Shown here piece after piece: positions 25,850-35,142 of a DNA stretch of 64,000 bases (positions within the stretch are counted from its first letter, which is position 1; each line of letters starts with the position of its first letter). Source of the DNA: Natrinema sp031626495. GTDB lineage: Archaea > Halobacteriota > Halobacteria > Halobacteriales > Natrialbaceae. The notes beneath the pieces are model-generated. The model ran no database searches and was not told where the DNA came from. It saw only the letters and a list, made by a program, of their open reading frames with translations. The stretch covers positions 372,001 through 436,000 of the forward strand of contig NZ_JAMQOJ010000003.1 in NCBI RefSeq assembly GCF_031626495.1, read 5' to 3'. A program made the translations under genes and the position numbers.

Positions 25850-26587
25850 CTACTCGTCTCGCTCCCCGTCGACGATCTCGAGCATCTCTTCCGGCGATTC
25901 GATTCGGTAGGCGACGGCCGGACCGTCGTCGGCACCGAACGCGACGCCGTGCATCCCCATCTCGTCGGCCCCCCTCACGTCGTGGTCGTAGCGGTCGCCG
26001 ATCATCAACGATCGTTCGGGGGCGACGCCGGCCTTCTCGAGCGCCGTCTCGAAGATGGCCGGATCGGGCTTGGTTCGCCCGACCTCTTCGGAGGTGGTGA
26101 TCGAGTCGAAGTGCTGGCGGACGCCGAACCGCTCTAACATGCGTCGCCCCTCCGCGTCGTCGACGTCGCTGATGACGCCGACGTGGAGGTCCCGATCGGC
26201 GAGCCGGGCGATCGTCTCGGGGGCACCCGCGATCGGTTCGATCGACGAGCTAACGACTTCGTCGAACCGGGGTTGCCACTCCTCTCTCGGGATCTCCTCG
26301 CCGACGATGGCCTCGATCCCGCGGTGGTACCCTTCGCGCGCGGAGCGGAATTCGGTGCCGTCGCGCTCGCGGAAGTAGTCGCCGACGGTCGTCCGCCAAG
26401 TGTCGATCGCGTCCTCGATCGTCGTGTCGACCCCGTGGCGCTCGAGGACGTCCGCGATGAAGTCCGCGTGGGCGGCCTGGACGGTGTCGAGCGCGAGGAT
26501 GACGCCGCCGATGTCCCAGAAGACGGCCTCCCACTCGCCCGCGTCGGGATCCCTCGCGCCGGCGTCGACGGTCGCGTCCTCGCTCAT
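25850..26587 (-). CDS. HAD-superfamily hydrolase
   Basis: 245 residues from ATG 26587. Motif I reads VFWDIGGVILALD: the nucleophile Asp is present but the second Asp is replaced by Gly (DIGGV), as in the sEH N-terminal/ACAD10-like HAD branch. Motif II is in GVISDVDD, motif III Lys in GRTKPDPAIF, and motif IV is MIGDRYDHDVRGA. It overlaps the hydroxy-acid oxidase upstream by 4 bp (ATGA), so the two are coupled. The DIGGV form suggests it may not be a simple phosphatase. Substrate unknown. Confidence 0.85.
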   Translation of the reverse strand: MSEDATVDAGARDPDAGEWEAVFWDIGGVILALDTVQAAHADFIADVLERHGVDTTIEDAIDTWRTTVGDYFRERDGTEFRSAREGYHRGIEAIVGEEIPREEWQPRFDEVVSSSIEPIAGAPETIARLADRDLHVGVISDVDDAEGRRMLERFGVRQHFDSITTSEEVGRTKPDPAIFETALEKAGVAPERSLMIGDRYDHDVRGADEMGMHGVAFGADDGPAVAYRIESPEEMLEIVDGERDE

Positions 26588-27786
26588 CGCTCGGCCCTCC
26601 GAACCGTCGAGCGATCGACCTCCTCGAGGCTCGCACACCCCGAGAGTCCGACCGTCAGGTCGAGGTCGGCGAGCAGGTTCTCGAGGACGGCACGGACGCC
26701 GTCTTCGCCGCCGATCCCGAGGCCGAGCGCGTAGGGCCGGCCCAGCAACACCGCGTCGGCCCCGAGTGCGATCGCGCGGACGACGTCGCTCCCGCGCCGG
26801 ATGCCGCTGTCGAAGAGCACGGGCACATCCTCGTCGGGGTCCGTTACGTCGTCGACCGCGTCGACGACCTCCGGCAGCGCGTCCAGCGCGGGGATCGCGC
26901 CGTCGACCTGTCGGCCGCCGTGGTTCGAGACCACCATGCCGTCGACGCCGCGCTCGACAGCTTCGCGGGCGTCGTCGGGGTGGAGCACGCCCTTGACGAG
27001 GACGGGAAGGTCGGTCTGGGCCTGCAGCCACTCGAGATCGTCCCAGGTCAGCGACGCGTCGCCGAAACACGACTGCCAGGAGGCGATCGCGGCCTCCTCG
27101 TCTTCCTGTGGGTCCGCTTCGAGTCGATCACGGAAGGCCGGATCTTCGAAGTAGTTCGTCAGGCCCTCGCCCTCGAGGAAGGGGAGGTAGCCGAGTTCGA
27201 TGTCGCGCTCGCGCCACCCCATCTTCGGCGTGTCGAGCGTGACGACGACGGCCTCGTAGCCCGCGTCTTCGGCGCGCTCGAGGAAGCTGGCCGCCACGTC
27301 CCGGTCGGAACTCCAGTAGAGCTGGAACCAGCCGGGACTCTCGCCGAGTTCGTCGCTGACGTCCTCGATCGAGTACGAGGAGACGGAGCTACAGATCATC
27401 GGCACGTCGAACGCGCTCGCCGCACGGGCGACGGCCAGTTCGGCCTCCCCGTGGAGGATCGACTGGACGCCGATTGGCGCGAGCATGACGGGCGACGGGT
27501 ATTCGTGACCGAAGAGCTCGACCGAGAGGTCGCGCTCGGAGATGTCCCGCATGATCCGAGGGACGATCTGCCACTCGTCGAAGGCGCGGTCGTTCGCCTC
27601 GACGGTCGATTCCGAGCCCGCGCCGCCCGCGACGTAGGCGAACGCCTCATCGCTCAGTTCTTCGCGAGCGCGATCCACGAGGTCCTCGTAGGAGACGGGG
27701 AACTCGGGCGGTTCGTCCTCGAGCATCCCGCTGAGATAGACCTCGGCCTGTCGATCCGGTCCGTAATCGGGGGTGTCTGGTGACAT
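26584..27786 (-). CDS. FMN-dependent alpha-hydroxy-acid oxidase/dehydrogenase (lactate oxidase family)
   Basis: 400 residues, TIM-barrel flavoprotein. FAYVAGGAGSE is near 50-60, PVMLAPIGVQ, FQLYWSSDRD and VTLDTPKMGWRE follow, and the catalytic base and FMN segment is VVSNHGGRQVDGA. LFDSGIRRGSDVVRAIALGADAVLLGRP is the second phosphate site. It oxidises L-lactate, glycolate or a similar 2-hydroxy acid to the 2-oxo acid. It is coupled to the HAD gene and divergent from the SDR, with a shared control region of about 170 bp. Confidence 0.9.
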   Translation of the reverse strand: MSPDTPDYGPDRQAEVYLSGMLEDEPPEFPVSYEDLVDRAREELSDEAFAYVAGGAGSESTVEANDRAFDEWQIVPRIMRDISERDLSVELFGHEYPSPVMLAPIGVQSILHGEAELAVARAASAFDVPMICSSVSSYSIEDVSDELGESPGWFQLYWSSDRDVAASFLERAEDAGYEAVVVTLDTPKMGWRERDIELGYLPFLEGEGLTNYFEDPAFRDRLEADPQEDEEAAIASWQSCFGDASLTWDDLEWLQAQTDLPVLVKGVLHPDDAREAVERGVDGMVVSNHGGRQVDGAIPALDALPEVVDAVDDVTDPDEDVPVLFDSGIRRGSDVVRAIALGADAVLLGRPYALGLGIGGEDGVRAVLENLLADLDLTVGLSGCASLEEVDRSTVRRAER

Positions 27787-27914
27787 GGATGTGTTCTATC
27801 GCGACGACCGTTCCGCCGTCGTCTGAGTACCTGTGTCAGTGCCACCCATTCACTTAACGGTACGGTATCCATACCCATCTTTATTAACAATTGCTGAAAA
27901 TGGGCGGGTGGAGC

Positions 27915-27926
27915 TAACAATGGTAA
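27915..27926. promoter_or_regulatory. TAACAATGGTAA element between divergent lctO-like and SDR genes
   Basis: Exact reverse complement of 24422-24433. It lies 29-40 bp before the SDR start; a TATA-like TTTATTAA lies near 27889. A nearby TTAACAATTG (about 27892) is a partial copy. Confidence 0.4.
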
Positions 27927-27954
27927 CTACGATTCGGGACACAGGTGATCGCGT

Positions 27955-28731
27955 ATGAGCACCGGACAGTTCAGCGTCGACGGCGAGACCGCCATCATCA
28001 CGGGCTCTTCGAGCGGTATCGGGAAGTCCATCGCCGAACGGTTCGCCGCGGACGGCGTCGACGTCGTCGTCTGCTCGCGCGAACAGGAGAACGTCGATCC
28101 CGTCGCCGAGGCGATCAACGAGAGCGACAGCCCCGGGCGCGCGCTGGCGGTCGAGTGCGACGTGACCGACCGCGAGGCCGTCGAGGCGCTCGTCGAGGCC
28201 ACCGTCGAGGAGTTCGGCGGGCTCGACGTACTGGTCAACAACGCCGGCGCGTCGTTCATGGCCGACTTCGACGACATCTCGCCGAACGGCTGGAAGACGA
28301 TCATCGACATCAACATCAACGGCACCTACCACTGCACCCACGCCGCCGCCGAATATCTACAGGACGGCGGCGGCTCCGTGATCAATCTCGCCAGCGTGGC
28401 CGGCCAGCGCGGCTCGCCGCTGATGAGTCCCTACGGCGCGGCAAAAGCGGCGGTGATCAACCTGACGACGACGCTCTCCTACGAGTGGGCCGACGAGAAC
28501 GTCCGCGTCAACTGCATCGCGCCGGGCTTCGTCGCGACGCCGGGCGTCGAGAGCCAGATGGGCGTCTCCGCCGACAACATCGACCGCGAAGAGGTCGCCC
28601 GGCGCATCGGCACCGTCGAGGAGATCGCCGACGTGACGCAGTTCCTCGCCAGCCCCGCCTCCTCGTACGTGGTCGGCGAGACCATCACCGTTCAGGGCGT
28701 TCCCCAGATCGAGGAAGAGCGCGACGTCTGA
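27955..28731 (+). CDS. Short-chain dehydrogenase/reductase
   Basis: 258 residues, classical SDR. The cofactor motif is TGSSSGIG (about 17-24), then DVLVNNAGASF, Ser in NLASVAG, catalytic YGAAK (Tyr-x-x-x-Lys), and APGFVATPGVES. CSREQENVD after beta2 has Arg rather than Asp, which favours NADP. It could be a 3-oxoacyl reductase or a sugar/alcohol dehydrogenase; the neighbours favour acid or alcohol metabolism, but the substrate is open. Confidence 0.88.
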   Translation: MSTGQFSVDGETAIITGSSSGIGKSIAERFAADGVDVVVCSREQENVDPVAEAINESDSPGRALAVECDVTDREAVEALVEATVEEFGGLDVLVNNAGASFMADFDDISPNGWKTIIDININGTYHCTHAAAEYLQDGGGSVINLASVAGQRGSPLMSPYGAAKAAVINLTTTLSYEWADENVRVNCIAPGFVATPGVESQMGVSADNIDREEVARRIGTVEEIADVTQFLASPASSYVVGETITVQGVPQIEEERDV

Positions 28732-28923
28732 GCGCCTGGTCGCTCGTTTCTCGAGCGTGAGTCGGTCGCGGCCGGCTCTCGGGTCGGAACCGATTCGTCC
28801 GCGAACCACTCCCGTTCACGGGTTCGGCTTCGCTGCCGCAATCGTCGGCGTGCAAGCCCGCGTGAACGATAGTTCGCTCACCTCCGGTTCCCATACAGCC
28901 AAAAGGCCGTGTTTCCTCTGTGA

Positions 28924-29931
28924 ATGACGATGACTGACAGAGATGTCCACCTCCCCGTCGCCGCACAGCCGACGATCGACTCGATCGCTGACTACGCCCG
29001 AACCGCCGAGGACGCCGGCTACGACTGCGCGTGGCTCCCCGAAACGTGGGGTCGCGACGGCGTGACCGTGCTCTCGGCGATGGCCGAACGGACCGAGACG
29101 ATCGACATCGGCTCGAGCATTCTCAACACCTACTCGCGCTCGCCGGCGCTGCTGGGGCAGACGGCGGCGACCCTGCAGGAACTCTCCGACGGTCGGTTCC
29201 GGCTCGGCCTCGGCCCGAGCGGCCCCGTCGTGATCGAGAACTGGCACGGCGTCGAGTTCGGGAACCCGCTCAAACGAACCCGCGAAACCGTCGAAATCGT
29301 TCGAGAAGTGCTGTCGGGGGAGACGGTGAACTACGACGGCGACGACTTCCAGCTCTCGGGCTTCCGTCTGCGCTGTGACCCGCCGGAGACGACCCCGCCG
29401 ATCGAGGTCACGGGCATGGGCCCCAAGGCCGTCGAACTCGCGGGTCGGTTCTCCGACGGCTGGCACGGGATCATGCTCACTCCCGAGGGAATGGCAGACC
29501 GCATCGAGGACATCGAGCGCGGTGCCGACCTCGGCGACCGCGACCCCGACGACGTGCAGGTCACCGCCGGCGTCACCTGCTGTGTGCTGGACGATCCCGA
29601 CGAGGCCCGCGCGCTCACCCGACAGCACGTCGCCTTCTACGTCGGCGGCATGGGCACGTTCTATCGCGACGCCCTCGAGCGCCAGGGGTACGACGAGGCG
29701 ACCGAGATCTACGATTCGTGGCAGGAGGGCGACCGCGAGCGCGCCCTCGAGCTCGTCGACGAGAACATCCTCGACGACCTCTGTGCGGCCGGCGATCCCG
29801 AGACCGCCCGCGAGCAACTCGAGCGCTACGAGGATGTCGACGGTATCGACGCCATCGCGGTCAGCTTCCCGCGCGGCGCGGACGAGGAACAGGTCCGGCA
29901 GACGATGGAAGCGGTCGCGCCCGAGAACTGA
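28924..29931 (+). CDS. F420-dependent LLM-class oxidoreductase (Mer-like)
   Basis: 335 residues; a second ATG at 28930 is also a plausible start. Luciferase-like barrel: AGYDCAWLPETWGRDGVTVLSAMAERTETIDIGSSI at the front, LSDGRFRLGLGPSGP, then IEVTGMGPKAVELAGRFSDGWHGIML. It resembles 5,10-methylenetetrahydromethanopterin reductase and its many haloarchaeal paralogues. These use coenzyme F420 on a range of substrates; this one's is unknown. Confidence 0.85.
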   Translation: MTMTDRDVHLPVAAQPTIDSIADYARTAEDAGYDCAWLPETWGRDGVTVLSAMAERTETIDIGSSILNTYSRSPALLGQTAATLQELSDGRFRLGLGPSGPVVIENWHGVEFGNPLKRTRETVEIVREVLSGETVNYDGDDFQLSGFRLRCDPPETTPPIEVTGMGPKAVELAGRFSDGWHGIMLTPEGMADRIEDIERGADLGDRDPDDVQVTAGVTCCVLDDPDEARALTRQHVAFYVGGMGTFYRDALERQGYDEATEIYDSWQEGDRERALELVDENILDDLCAAGDPETAREQLERYEDVDGIDAIAVSFPRGADEEQVRQTMEAVAPEN

Positions 29932-30131
29932 GCGGCTCTCGAAATCCGTCCGTTTCCCCGTGGCCGTCCAGGCTCTGCGACAGCAGCCCGATCAAACAAC
30001 GTCCGGGTGGGAACGAAAGGGGCGACGGCGCTTTCAGGGTATCACTGTAATCGATTCCGAAGAAAGACGCCTTCGCCACGAGAAACGAATCCTTCGACAG
30101 CTACAAACGGCGCATCGTCCCAGTTCGTGGT

Positions 30132-31133
30132 ATGCCCGGCAAGGTGAGCCCTGACGACCTGCTCGCGCACGTCTTCGATCGGACGGGGGCGGCCGAGTCC
30201 GACGAGACGGTACTGCAGGGGCCCGCGGACGGCGAGGACGCGGCGGCGATCGACTGGCCCGACGGCGACGGCACGCTCGTGGTCAGCTCCGATCCGATCT
30301 CGCTCGCGGCCTCGCAGGTGGGGCGACTCGGCGTCCCCGTCGCGACCAACGACGTCGCAGTGTCGGGGGCCGATCCGCGCTGGCTGACCGCCGTCCTCCT
30401 CCTCCCGACCGGGACCGACGAGCGCACGCTCGAGGCGATCAGCCGCGACCTCGACGACGCCGCCCGCGAGATCGGCGCGTCGATCGTCGGCGGCCACTCC
30501 GAGTACGTCGACCAGCTCGACCGCCCGATCCTCTCGCTGACCGCGATGGGATCGACCGACCGGTTCGTCCCGACCGGCGGCGCGGAACCCGGCGATCGCG
30601 TTCTCCTCACGAAAGCCGCCGGAATCGAGGGGACGGCCATCCTCGCGTCCGACTTCGGCGACGACCTCGAGGTCGACCCCGAGATCTGCGACCGCGCCGA
30701 GGAATTCCTCTCGGAGATCAGCGTCGCTCCCGAGGCTCGAATCGTCCGCGAGTACGCGACCGCGATGCACGACCCGACCGAGGGCGGTGTGGCGGCCGGC
30801 TTGCTCGAGGTGGCCCGCGCCTCGGACGTTCGGCTCGCGGTGGATCGCGACGCCGTCCCCGTCCGCGCGGAGACCGCGGCGCTGTGCGAGGCCGCCGGTG
30901 TCGATCCGCTCCGGATCTTCGGCTCCGGGGCGCTGGTCGCGACCGTTCCCGAAGACGCACTCGAGAACTGTCTCGCGGAGCTCGACGACGCGGACCTCGA
31001 GGCGGCCGCGATCGGCACCGTTCGGGCGCTCGACGGCGGCGAACCCGCACTCGCCCTCGACGGCGAGTCGATCACCGAGCCGATCGAAGACGCGCTCTAC
31101 CCGCTCTGGGAGGCAGCCGACGCGGACGATTGA
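30132..31133 (+). CDS. AIR-synthase-related protein (PurM/HypE fold)
   Basis: 333 residues. It has the PurM-like two-domain layout: GEDAAAIDWPDGDGTLVVSSDP, VPVATNDVAVSGADPRWLTAVLLLP (ATP/Mg region), IVGGHSEYVD, GDRVLLTKAAGIEGTAILA, MHDPTEGGVAAGLLE and GSGALVATVP. The GHTE-like and DPTEGG motifs are typical of HypE and its archaeal relatives, but no hyp genes are nearby and the HypE C-terminal Cys is absent, so a hydrogenase role is unlikely. Its last 37 bp overlap the convergent potassium channel gene. Confidence 0.82.
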   Translation: MPGKVSPDDLLAHVFDRTGAAESDETVLQGPADGEDAAAIDWPDGDGTLVVSSDPISLAASQVGRLGVPVATNDVAVSGADPRWLTAVLLLPTGTDERTLEAISRDLDDAAREIGASIVGGHSEYVDQLDRPILSLTAMGSTDRFVPTGGAEPGDRVLLTKAAGIEGTAILASDFGDDLEVDPEICDRAEEFLSEISVAPEARIVREYATAMHDPTEGGVAAGLLEVARASDVRLAVDRDAVPVRAETAALCEAAGVDPLRIFGSGALVATVPEDALENCLAELDDADLEAAAIGTVRALDGGEPALALDGESITEPIEDALYPLWEAADADD

Positions 31134-32266
31134 CCGACGGACTCGTCGGTATCCCGGAGCGCGTCTACCGTCGCCGCCGCTAATACGGCCTCGGGGTCGA
31201 CGACGGCGTCCGCGCCGGCTCGCTCGAGCGCGTCTAGCGCCTCCCCGTCGACGATGGCGACGATTCTGGCGTCCGTCACCGACCGAGCGACCGCCATGAG
31301 CTGCCGCTGGTCGTCCTCGCCCCCGCCGACGAGGACCGCGTCGCAGGTCTCGAGGCCGGCCCGCTCGAGCGTCCGTTCCGCGGTCGGTTCGCCGATAATT
31401 GCCTCGATACCGTCGGGAAGCGTGACGGCCGACGCCTCGCCCGTCACGACCGTGACTGACGCTCGTCCGGCGAGTGCCGCGATCGCGGGCCGAATCGTCT
31501 CGCCGGCCCCGAGGACGACGATCCGTGATTCGGCGTCGATCTCGTCGCCGATTTCCTCGCCGGCAGCTCGGGCCCTGCGTCCCGTCGCCCGTCGACCGGT
31601 TCGGGCGAGGTGGGCCTCGACCGCGGGGCCGAACAGGCTGCCGGCCGTGGCCGCGATCGTCGCCGGGCCGAGGACGACCAGCGAGACGGCGAACAGTCGC
31701 GCCGCGTCAGTCGACGCGTGAACGTCGCCGTAGCCGACGGTACTCGCCGTCACGACGGTGAAATACACCGCGTCGACGATGCTTTCGACTCCGTCGAACC
31801 CGCTTCGCAGCGCGTAGGCGCCGGCCGTGCCGTAACAGAAGACGCCGACGATCGAGAGCAGCGCGCCGACCTGCGTCGCGTCGAGGTGGCTCGAGCGGGT
31901 AAACCGTCGACTCGTGGTCACGAGGACGACGAGGCCGCCGACCGAGAGAACGACGAGCGGGACGGACAGCGCCCGAAACTGAGCGACGCCGTGAGCCCCA
32001 GCGAGGAAGACCAGAGCCACGGCGACGGCGTAGGCAAGCCGATAGTCCCGACGCATTCCCCACGCGGTGACGAGCAGGGCGAACCCGACGATCGTCCCGC
32101 TGAACTCCGCGGCGGCCTGGAGGTCGCCGAGCGCGCCACCGGTCTCGAGCGCCGGTTGCGTGACGATCGCGCCGATGCCGGTTCCGATCGACGCGAGTGC
32201 GATCGCGGTGACGATCCAGACCGCGGCGCGGCCGCTGGGTCGACGCGGGTGAAGCGCCTCGAGCAT
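31097..32266 (-). CDS. Potassium channel with TrkA-N (RCK-like) domain
   Basis: 389 residues from ATG 32266; a longer frame to 32341 lacks membrane character. About six membrane segments lie before residue 230. The pore loop has the filter TASTVGYGD, so it is potassium selective. The C-terminus (about 255-385) is a Rossmann TrkA-N domain starting RIVVLGAGE, with GEPTAERTLERAGLETCDAVLVGG. GAGE departs slightly from the usual GxGxxG. It likely gates K+ flow in the salt-in lifestyle. The 3' end overlaps the AIR-synthase-related gene. Confidence 0.88.
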   Translation of the reverse strand: MLEALHPRRPSGRAAVWIVTAIALASIGTGIGAIVTQPALETGGALGDLQAAAEFSGTIVGFALLVTAWGMRRDYRLAYAVAVALVFLAGAHGVAQFRALSVPLVVLSVGGLVVLVTTSRRFTRSSHLDATQVGALLSIVGVFCYGTAGAYALRSGFDGVESIVDAVYFTVVTASTVGYGDVHASTDAARLFAVSLVVLGPATIAATAGSLFGPAVEAHLARTGRRATGRRARAAGEEIGDEIDAESRIVVLGAGETIRPAIAALAGRASVTVVTGEASAVTLPDGIEAIIGEPTAERTLERAGLETCDAVLVGGGEDDQRQLMAVARSVTDARIVAIVDGEALDALERAGADAVVDPEAVLAAATVDALRDTDESVGQSSASAASQSG

Positions 32267-32376
32267 ACGGGTTCTACACCCGCAACGGCGGTAAATCCCC
32301 AGTCGGCCGCGCCAGCGTCGATCGCGCGAATTCGCGCGCACGGGACTTATCGTGCCGCGCCGCCTGCGCTAGACGT

Positions 32377-32574
32377 ATGGCCACGATCGCCTACGAATCG
32401 CCGGACGGGCTCGCCGAGGAATCGGTCGACGCCGACGACATCACGGACTCCGGAAAAGTCCAGGGCGTCAGGCTCAAACTCGAGGACGAGAGCTTCGTTC
32501 ACCTCCCGTACGCACGGCTGTACTGGGTCCGGGAGAGCGAGGACGAGGGGAAAATCGACTACTCGTCGCGGTAG
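32377..32574 (+). CDS. Small conserved-looking acidic protein
   Basis: 65 residues, no membrane segment. The layout is mostly beta: MATIAYESPDGLAEESV, GVRLKLEDESFVHLPYARLYWVRES. Good codon bias and a clean ATG support a real gene. The convergent crotonase gene ends 58 bp after it. No family was recognised; function unknown. Confidence 0.7.
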   Translation: MATIAYESPDGLAEESVDADDITDSGKVQGVRLKLEDESFVHLPYARLYWVRESEDEGKIDYSSR

Positions 32575-32632
32575 GCAACCCGAACGCCGGTCCGCGGCGC
32601 GTTCGACGATCCCGCTCGAGTCCTTCCCCGCG

Positions 32633-33388
32633 TTACCGGTCGGAATCGTCGTCGATCCCTGCGCCGTGGCGGCCCTCGCCGGACGCGAACCGGTCGGCCC
32701 CCTCCTCGGCCGTCTCGAGCGCCCGTCGGCCGTGCCAGGCCTCGATCTGTAGCCCCTTCTCGATGGGTTCGCCGAGCCCCTCGTACAGCGCCGCCCGATC
32801 CGTCCGGACCGTCGTCTGCGGGAAGTCCGCGATCGTTTCCCCCATGTCGACGGCGGTCTCGAGCGCTTCCCCGTCCGCAGTCACGCGATTGACGAGCCCC
32901 CACTCCCTGGCCTCCTCGGCGTCGACGGGCCGGCCGGTCAGGATCATCTCGAGTGCCCGCCCCTGGCCGACGATCCGCGGGAGGCGCTGGGTGCCGCCGT
33001 CGACCAGCGGGACGCCGAACCGGCGCTCGAAACAGCCGAAGGCGGCTCCTTCGCCGGCGACGCGGAGGTCACACCAGAGCGCCATCTCGAGGCCGCCGGC
33101 GACGCAGTGGCCTTCGACGGCGGCGATCGTCGGCTTCTCGACCTCCAGGCGCGAGAAGCCCAGCCACCCCTCCGGCCCGTCCTCCAGGTCCATCTTCTTC
33201 AGGTCGGCCCCGGCCGAGAAGGTCTCCTCGTCGCCGGTCAGTACGCCGACGGCAGCGTCCTCGTCGTCGTCGAAGCGCTGCCACGCATCGTTCAGTTCCG
33301 CCGCGGTTTCGCCGTCGATCGCGTTCTTCGCATCCGGTCGATCGATGGAGATCACTGCGACTGGCCCGTTCCGATCGTAGCTGACCAT
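32633..33388 (-). CDS. Enoyl-CoA hydratase/isomerase family (crotonase)
   Basis: 251 residues from ATG 33388 (a GTG three codons up is less likely). Oxyanion-hole elements TFSAGADLKKM and GHCVAGGLEMALWCDLRVA are clear. FGVPLVDGGTQRLPR carries Asp where many hydratases have Glu, so isomerase, dehydratase or hydrolase activity is possible. It is divergent from the acyl-CoA ligase (155 bp between them), suggesting a joint catabolic role. Confidence 0.88.
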   Translation of the reverse strand: MVSYDRNGPVAVISIDRPDAKNAIDGETAAELNDAWQRFDDDEDAAVGVLTGDEETFSAGADLKKMDLEDGPEGWLGFSRLEVEKPTIAAVEGHCVAGGLEMALWCDLRVAGEGAAFGCFERRFGVPLVDGGTQRLPRIVGQGRALEMILTGRPVDAEEAREWGLVNRVTADGEALETAVDMGETIADFPQTTVRTDRAALYEGLGEPIEKGLQIEAWHGRRALETAEEGADRFASGEGRHGAGIDDDSDR

Positions 33389-33542
33389 ACCCTCCACCTC
33401 TCTGTCCGATCAGATATGTATTTGGCCGGGAACGTTCGCGGTGATCGGTCCGGTGAAACCGCGGTTCAGATCCGGTTCGCGGCCCCTCGGACTTGAATTT
33501 ACGGTAGTGATATACCCTCTGACATTTGCACATTGATACCGT

Positions 33543-35096
33543 ATGAACTTCGCAGACTACGTCGATCACGCGGCGCGAAACCATCCGGATCGGGCCGCAA
33601 TCCGGTTCGGCGACCGGGAACTGACCTACGACGAACTCGTCTCGCAGGCGGCGAGCCTCGGCGACTCGCTCGCCGAGCGCGGTTTCGAGTCGGGCGACGT
33701 GCTCGCGATCTACGCGCCGAACTCGCCGCAACTGGTCGTGACCGTCCTCGCCTGTCTGAAACGCGGCGTCAACCACCTCCCACTCAACCTCCGCTTCGAG
33801 CGGGACGAACTCGCCTACGTCCTCGAGGACGCGGGGGCCCGCGGGATCGTCGCGACCGACACCTTCGCCGACGGCGCGGTGTCGCTGCTCGAGACCGTCG
33901 ACTCCCTCGAGACGGCCGTCGTTACGGACGATCGCGAGGGCGCGGAGCGGTTCGACGCACTGGTGGCGGCCGGCGACCCCGCCGACCGGAACTACGCGGC
34001 GAAAGGCGACGAGGTAGCGGGAATCATGTACACGTCCGGCACCACGGGGAAGCCGAAGGGCGTCAAACACACCCATCGTAACTACATCGGGAACGCCATG
34101 GGATTCGTCGAGATGTACGAACTATCGGGCGAGACGAACACGGTCACGGTCGCCCCGTGTTTCCACGTCGCCGGACTGAACATCACGGTGACGCCGACGC
34201 TCGTCGCCGGCGGGACCGCGGCGCTGCTACCCGAGTGGGACCCCGAGGCGTATCTCGAGGCCTGTGAGGCGGTCGACGCCCACTACTCGTTTATCGTGCC
34301 GACGATGCTGATGGACCTGCTGCATTTCGAAAACGCGGACGAGTACGACCTGAGCCATATGGAGGCGATGATCGTCGGCTCCGCGCCCGTCCCCGAACAC
34401 GCGATCGGAGACTTCGAAGAGCAGTTCGGCGTGACGATCACCGAGGGGTACGGTATGACCGAAACGACGCCGCTGGCGGTTCTTAACAGACCCGAGGCGA
34501 AGAAAGACGGGACTATCGGTCAGGCCTACGAGCGACTCGTCGATGTGACGATCACCGATCCCCAGTCCCGCGAGGAACTGCCGCCCGGCGAGGTCGGCGA
34601 GATCACGGTCCGCGGCGAGACCGTCACGCCCGGCTACCACGACCTGCCGGCGGTCAACGAGGAGCAGTTCGGCGACGTCCGATCGAGAACGGGCGACGAC
34701 GAGGGAGCGTCGTCGGGCGAGTGGCTGTACACCGGCGACCTCGGGTGGGTCGGCGAGGACGGCTACTTCCGGATCGAGGACCGGGTCGACGACATGATCA
34801 TCACCGGCGGGGAGAACGTGTATCCGGCCGAGGTCGAGGAAGTCGTGTCGACGCATCCCGACGTTCGCAGCGTGGCGGTGATCGGGACCGACCACGAGCG
34901 CTACGGGGAGGCGGTAACCGCGATCATCGTGCCGAGCGCCGACGATCTCGAGGCAGAGGCGATCGTCGACCACTGTCGCGATTCGGACGCGCTCGCGAAC
35001 TACAAACGACCCCGCCGCGTCGAGTTCGTCGAGGGGCTCCCGATGACCGAGACGCGAAAGATCGACAAGGTATCGCTGCGAGACCGGTTCGACTGA
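33543..35096 (+). CDS. Acyl-CoA synthetase (AMP-forming)
   Basis: 517 residues of the ANL family. The P-loop-like A3 motif is YTSGTTGKPKGVKHTH (about 162-177), A5 is EGYGMTETTP, A7 is WLYTGDLGWVGEDGYF, A8 is IEDRVDDMIITGGENVYPAEVE, and the A10 lysine is in TETRKIDK. It activates a carboxylic acid to acyl-CoA, and medium/long-chain or aromatic acids fit the surrounding genes. TATA-like GATATACC precedes the ATG by about 30 bp. Confidence 0.92.
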   Translation: MNFADYVDHAARNHPDRAAIRFGDRELTYDELVSQAASLGDSLAERGFESGDVLAIYAPNSPQLVVTVLACLKRGVNHLPLNLRFERDELAYVLEDAGARGIVATDTFADGAVSLLETVDSLETAVVTDDREGAERFDALVAAGDPADRNYAAKGDEVAGIMYTSGTTGKPKGVKHTHRNYIGNAMGFVEMYELSGETNTVTVAPCFHVAGLNITVTPTLVAGGTAALLPEWDPEAYLEACEAVDAHYSFIVPTMLMDLLHFENADEYDLSHMEAMIVGSAPVPEHAIGDFEEQFGVTITEGYGMTETTPLAVLNRPEAKKDGTIGQAYERLVDVTITDPQSREELPPGEVGEITVRGETVTPGYHDLPAVNEEQFGDVRSRTGDDEGASSGEWLYTGDLGWVGEDGYFRIEDRVDDMIITGGENVYPAEVEEVVSTHPDVRSVAVIGTDHERYGEAVTAIIVPSADDLEAEAIVDHCRDSDALANYKRPRRVEFVEGLPMTETRKIDKVSLRDRFD

Positions 35097-35142
35097 GTCG
35101 CCCCTGTCTTCGCGCCTCGCGCCGGCTCGGGGACGGGTCGGC

